Shown piece after piece: positions 5,081 to 6,195 of a stretch of 6,195 nt of DNA. This stretch comes from Acidimicrobiia bacterium. Lineage in GTDB: Bacteria > Actinomycetota > Acidimicrobiia > Spongiisociales > SHLN01. The first letter of the stretch is position 1, and each line of letters starts with the position of its first letter. A program made the position numbers and the translations under genes. Location: contig JABDOU010000394.1 in the NCBI GenBank assembly GCA_013043085.1, positions 1 through 6,195 on the forward strand. The letters are read 5' to 3'. The notes beneath the pieces are model-generated. The model was not told the origin of the DNA and did not search any database. It saw nothing but the letters and a program-made list of their open reading frames with translations.

Positions 5081-5092
5081 TAGACTCGATAT
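5081..5092 (+). promoter_or_regulatory. Candidate leaderless -10 element of the SulP gene
   Basis: TAGACT (5081-5086) fits TANNNT and is followed by exactly six bases before GTG 5093, a spacing that would start transcription at the start codon. No Shine-Dalgarno precedes the GTG. No good -35 is seen at 16-18 bp; TTGAGC (5053-5058) is too far upstream at 22 bp. The first TAG of this hexamer is also the in-frame stop that prevents a longer SulP frame. Confidence 0.35.
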
Positions 5093-6195
5093 GTGCAGAC
5101 CCTTGATGTAGCGCGGCCCGATCGATTTTCGCCTGGCGACATCATTGCAGGGATCTCGGTTGCAGTCGTGGTGATTCCGCAGGCCCTGGCATATGCAGAA
5201 CTGGCAGGAATGCCCGCCTACACCGGCCTCTACGCAGCAGCCCTGCCGCCGCTTGCCGCTTCTTTGTTTGCTTCTTCGCGGTATCTGCAAACCGGACCGG
5301 TGGCGATGACGTCCTTGTTGACGTTTGGGGCTCTCTCAACCATCGCAACCCCATTCAGTGTCGAATACGTTGGTCTGGCGCTCGTCCTCGCACTTCTCGT
5401 GGGAGTCATCCGATTGATCCTCGGCCTCATCGGGGGTGGCGGGATCACACATTTCATGTCGAACCCGGTCGTACTCGGCTTCACCACGGGCGCGACGCTC
5501 TTGATCATCGCGTCCCAGAGCGCTGTTGCGTTCGGCCTGGAAGCTGCACCCGACGGACTGATCGAGAGGTTGTGGCACGTGCTTACCAATCCGTCCGAAT
5601 GGAGTTGGGCCGCCATCGGACTCTCGGCTGCGACGATCGCCCTCGTGCGGTTCGCTCCCCGGGTCCATCCGCTCTTTCCCGGTGTCCTGGTCGCAGTTCT
5701 GATCGGGATGGCAGCCGGTACGGTCGATGGTGCATTTGTGCTCGTTGGCGACATACCCTCGGGTTTTCCGCCCTTTTCGCTAGATCTGCCGTGGGACCAG
5801 GTGCCGGGCTTATTCGTATCCGGTGCGATCATCGCGGTCGTCGGTTTTGCCGAACCAACGGCCATTGCAAGGACGTTCGCAGCCCAAGACCGTGTGAGAT
5901 GGGACGCCAACCGAGAGCTCGTGAGCCAGGGAGTTGCGAACCTGGCCTCAGGTCTCACGGGCGGCTTCCCGGTCGGTGGCTCGTTTTCGCGCAGCTCGAT
6001 CAACAAGCTCGCCGGGGCGACGAGCCGTTGGAGCGGCGCCATAACCGGCATCGCCGTCCTGGCGTTTACTCCGTTCGCCGGAGTGGTTGCGGGACTTCCG
6101 CGCGCTGTGCTCGGTGCGATCGTCATTGGAGCCGTAATAAAGCTCGTGCGTCTGCGGGCGCTGTGGCGGCTGATCCACGTTTCGTGGGGGCAGGC
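5093..6195 (+). CDS. SulP-family anion permease (sulfate/bicarbonate type), cut by right window edge
   Basis: Seen: 367 codons open to the right edge from GTG 5093, the only start that fits, since an in-frame TAG lies four codons upstream (5081-5083). The protein begins with a short cytoplasmic N-terminus. Membrane-spanning hydrophobic segments then follow, with SulP hallmarks: VVVIPQALAYAELAGMPAYT (25-44) with GLYAA (45-49), QTGPVAMTSLLT (66-77, the binding-site region of transmembrane segment 3), VGFAEPTAIARTFA (250-263), DANRELVSQGVANLASGLTG (271-290) and GGFPVGGSFSRSSINKLAGA (290-309). Family knowledge: SulP proteins are inner-membrane permeases with a 14-segment UraA-like fold and usually a C-terminal cytoplasmic STAS domain, which would lie beyond the edge. 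Substrate may be sulfate, bicarbonate or another anion; sequence alone does not decide. It is divergent from DUF4291. Confidence 0.93.
   Translation, partial: MQTLDVARPDRFSPGDIIAGISVAVVVIPQALAYAELAGMPAYTGLYAAALPPLAASLFASSRYLQTGPVAMTSLLTFGALSTIATPFSVEYVGLALVLALLVGVIRLILGLIGGGGITHFMSNPVVLGFTTGATLLIIASQSAVAFGLEAAPDGLIERLWHVLTNPSEWSWAAIGLSAATIALVRFAPRVHPLFPGVLVAVLIGMAAGTVDGAFVLVGDIPSGFPPFSLDLPWDQVPGLFVSGAIIAVVGFAEPTAIARTFAAQDRVRWDANRELVSQGVANLASGLTGGFPVGGSFSRSSINKLAGATSRWSGAITGIAVLAFTPFAGVVAGLPRAVLGAIVIGAVIKLVRLRALWRLIHVSWGQ

Noticed and set aside
5230..6126. Minus-strand open frame of 298 codons
   Set aside because: It is antisense to the SulP permease. The SulP frame contains several conserved signatures, while this frame is low-complexity, rich in Thr, Ala, Pro and Arg, with no domain.
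1..6195. CRISPR array, tRNA or rRNA genes
   Set aside because: No regularly spaced direct repeats, no cloverleaf with a T-loop signature and no rRNA-like conserved stretch were seen on either strand.

Overview
The window reads as a chromosomal stretch from a GC-rich, probably actinobacterial genome (an Acidimicrobiia-like origin would fit, but this is a guess from gene content and start-site style). Supporting signs are GC-rich codon use, GTG use, -10-like hexamers placed 6-7 nt before start codons (leaderless style), and a 175-residue protein that resembles actinobacterial conserved hypotheticals. The window cuts a gene at each end: an XdhC-type protein on the left and a SulP transporter on the right.

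Positions 1-2597 (minus strand) hold a tightly packed operon, in transcription order: a CoxD/MoxR-type AAA+ ATPase (2597-1719), a CoxE-type von Willebrand factor A (VWA) protein (1722-583), a short XdhC/CoxI N-terminal-domain protein (586-275), and the start of a separate XdhC C-terminal-type protein (278 to the left edge). Each junction is an ATGA stop/start overlap. In carboxydotrophs the CoxD, CoxE and CoxF/XdhC-type proteins mature the molybdenum centre of CO dehydrogenase-type hydroxylases, so this is most likely a molybdenum-hydroxylase maturation operon. No hydroxylase structural gene (large, medium or small subunit) is visible here.

Positions 2598-2717 are a divergent promoter region. 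On the plus strand follows a PAPS-dependent sulfotransferase (2718-3542). Then comes a 315-bp noncoding interval (3543-3857) that is unusually rich in structure: a perfect 13-bp hairpin, a second hairpin, an AT-rich patch with an inverted repeat and a likely extended -10 promoter, and two back-to-back hairpins in the leader of the next gene. That gene (3858-4385) encodes a 175-residue protein of unknown function with a C-terminal segment resembling a ribbon-helix-helix.

A DUF4291 protein (4991-4398, minus) converges on it with a 12-bp gap that contains part of a small hairpin. Divergent from DUF4291 is a SulP-family anion permease (5093 to the right edge, plus), starting at GTG and possibly leaderless. 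The sulfotransferase and SulP could be loosely linked through sulfate metabolism, but an unrelated convergent pair lies between them, so this is not an operon. I found no mobile element, CRISPR array, tRNA or rRNA. The most unusual parts are the split XdhC protein and the structured leader at 3767-3840.
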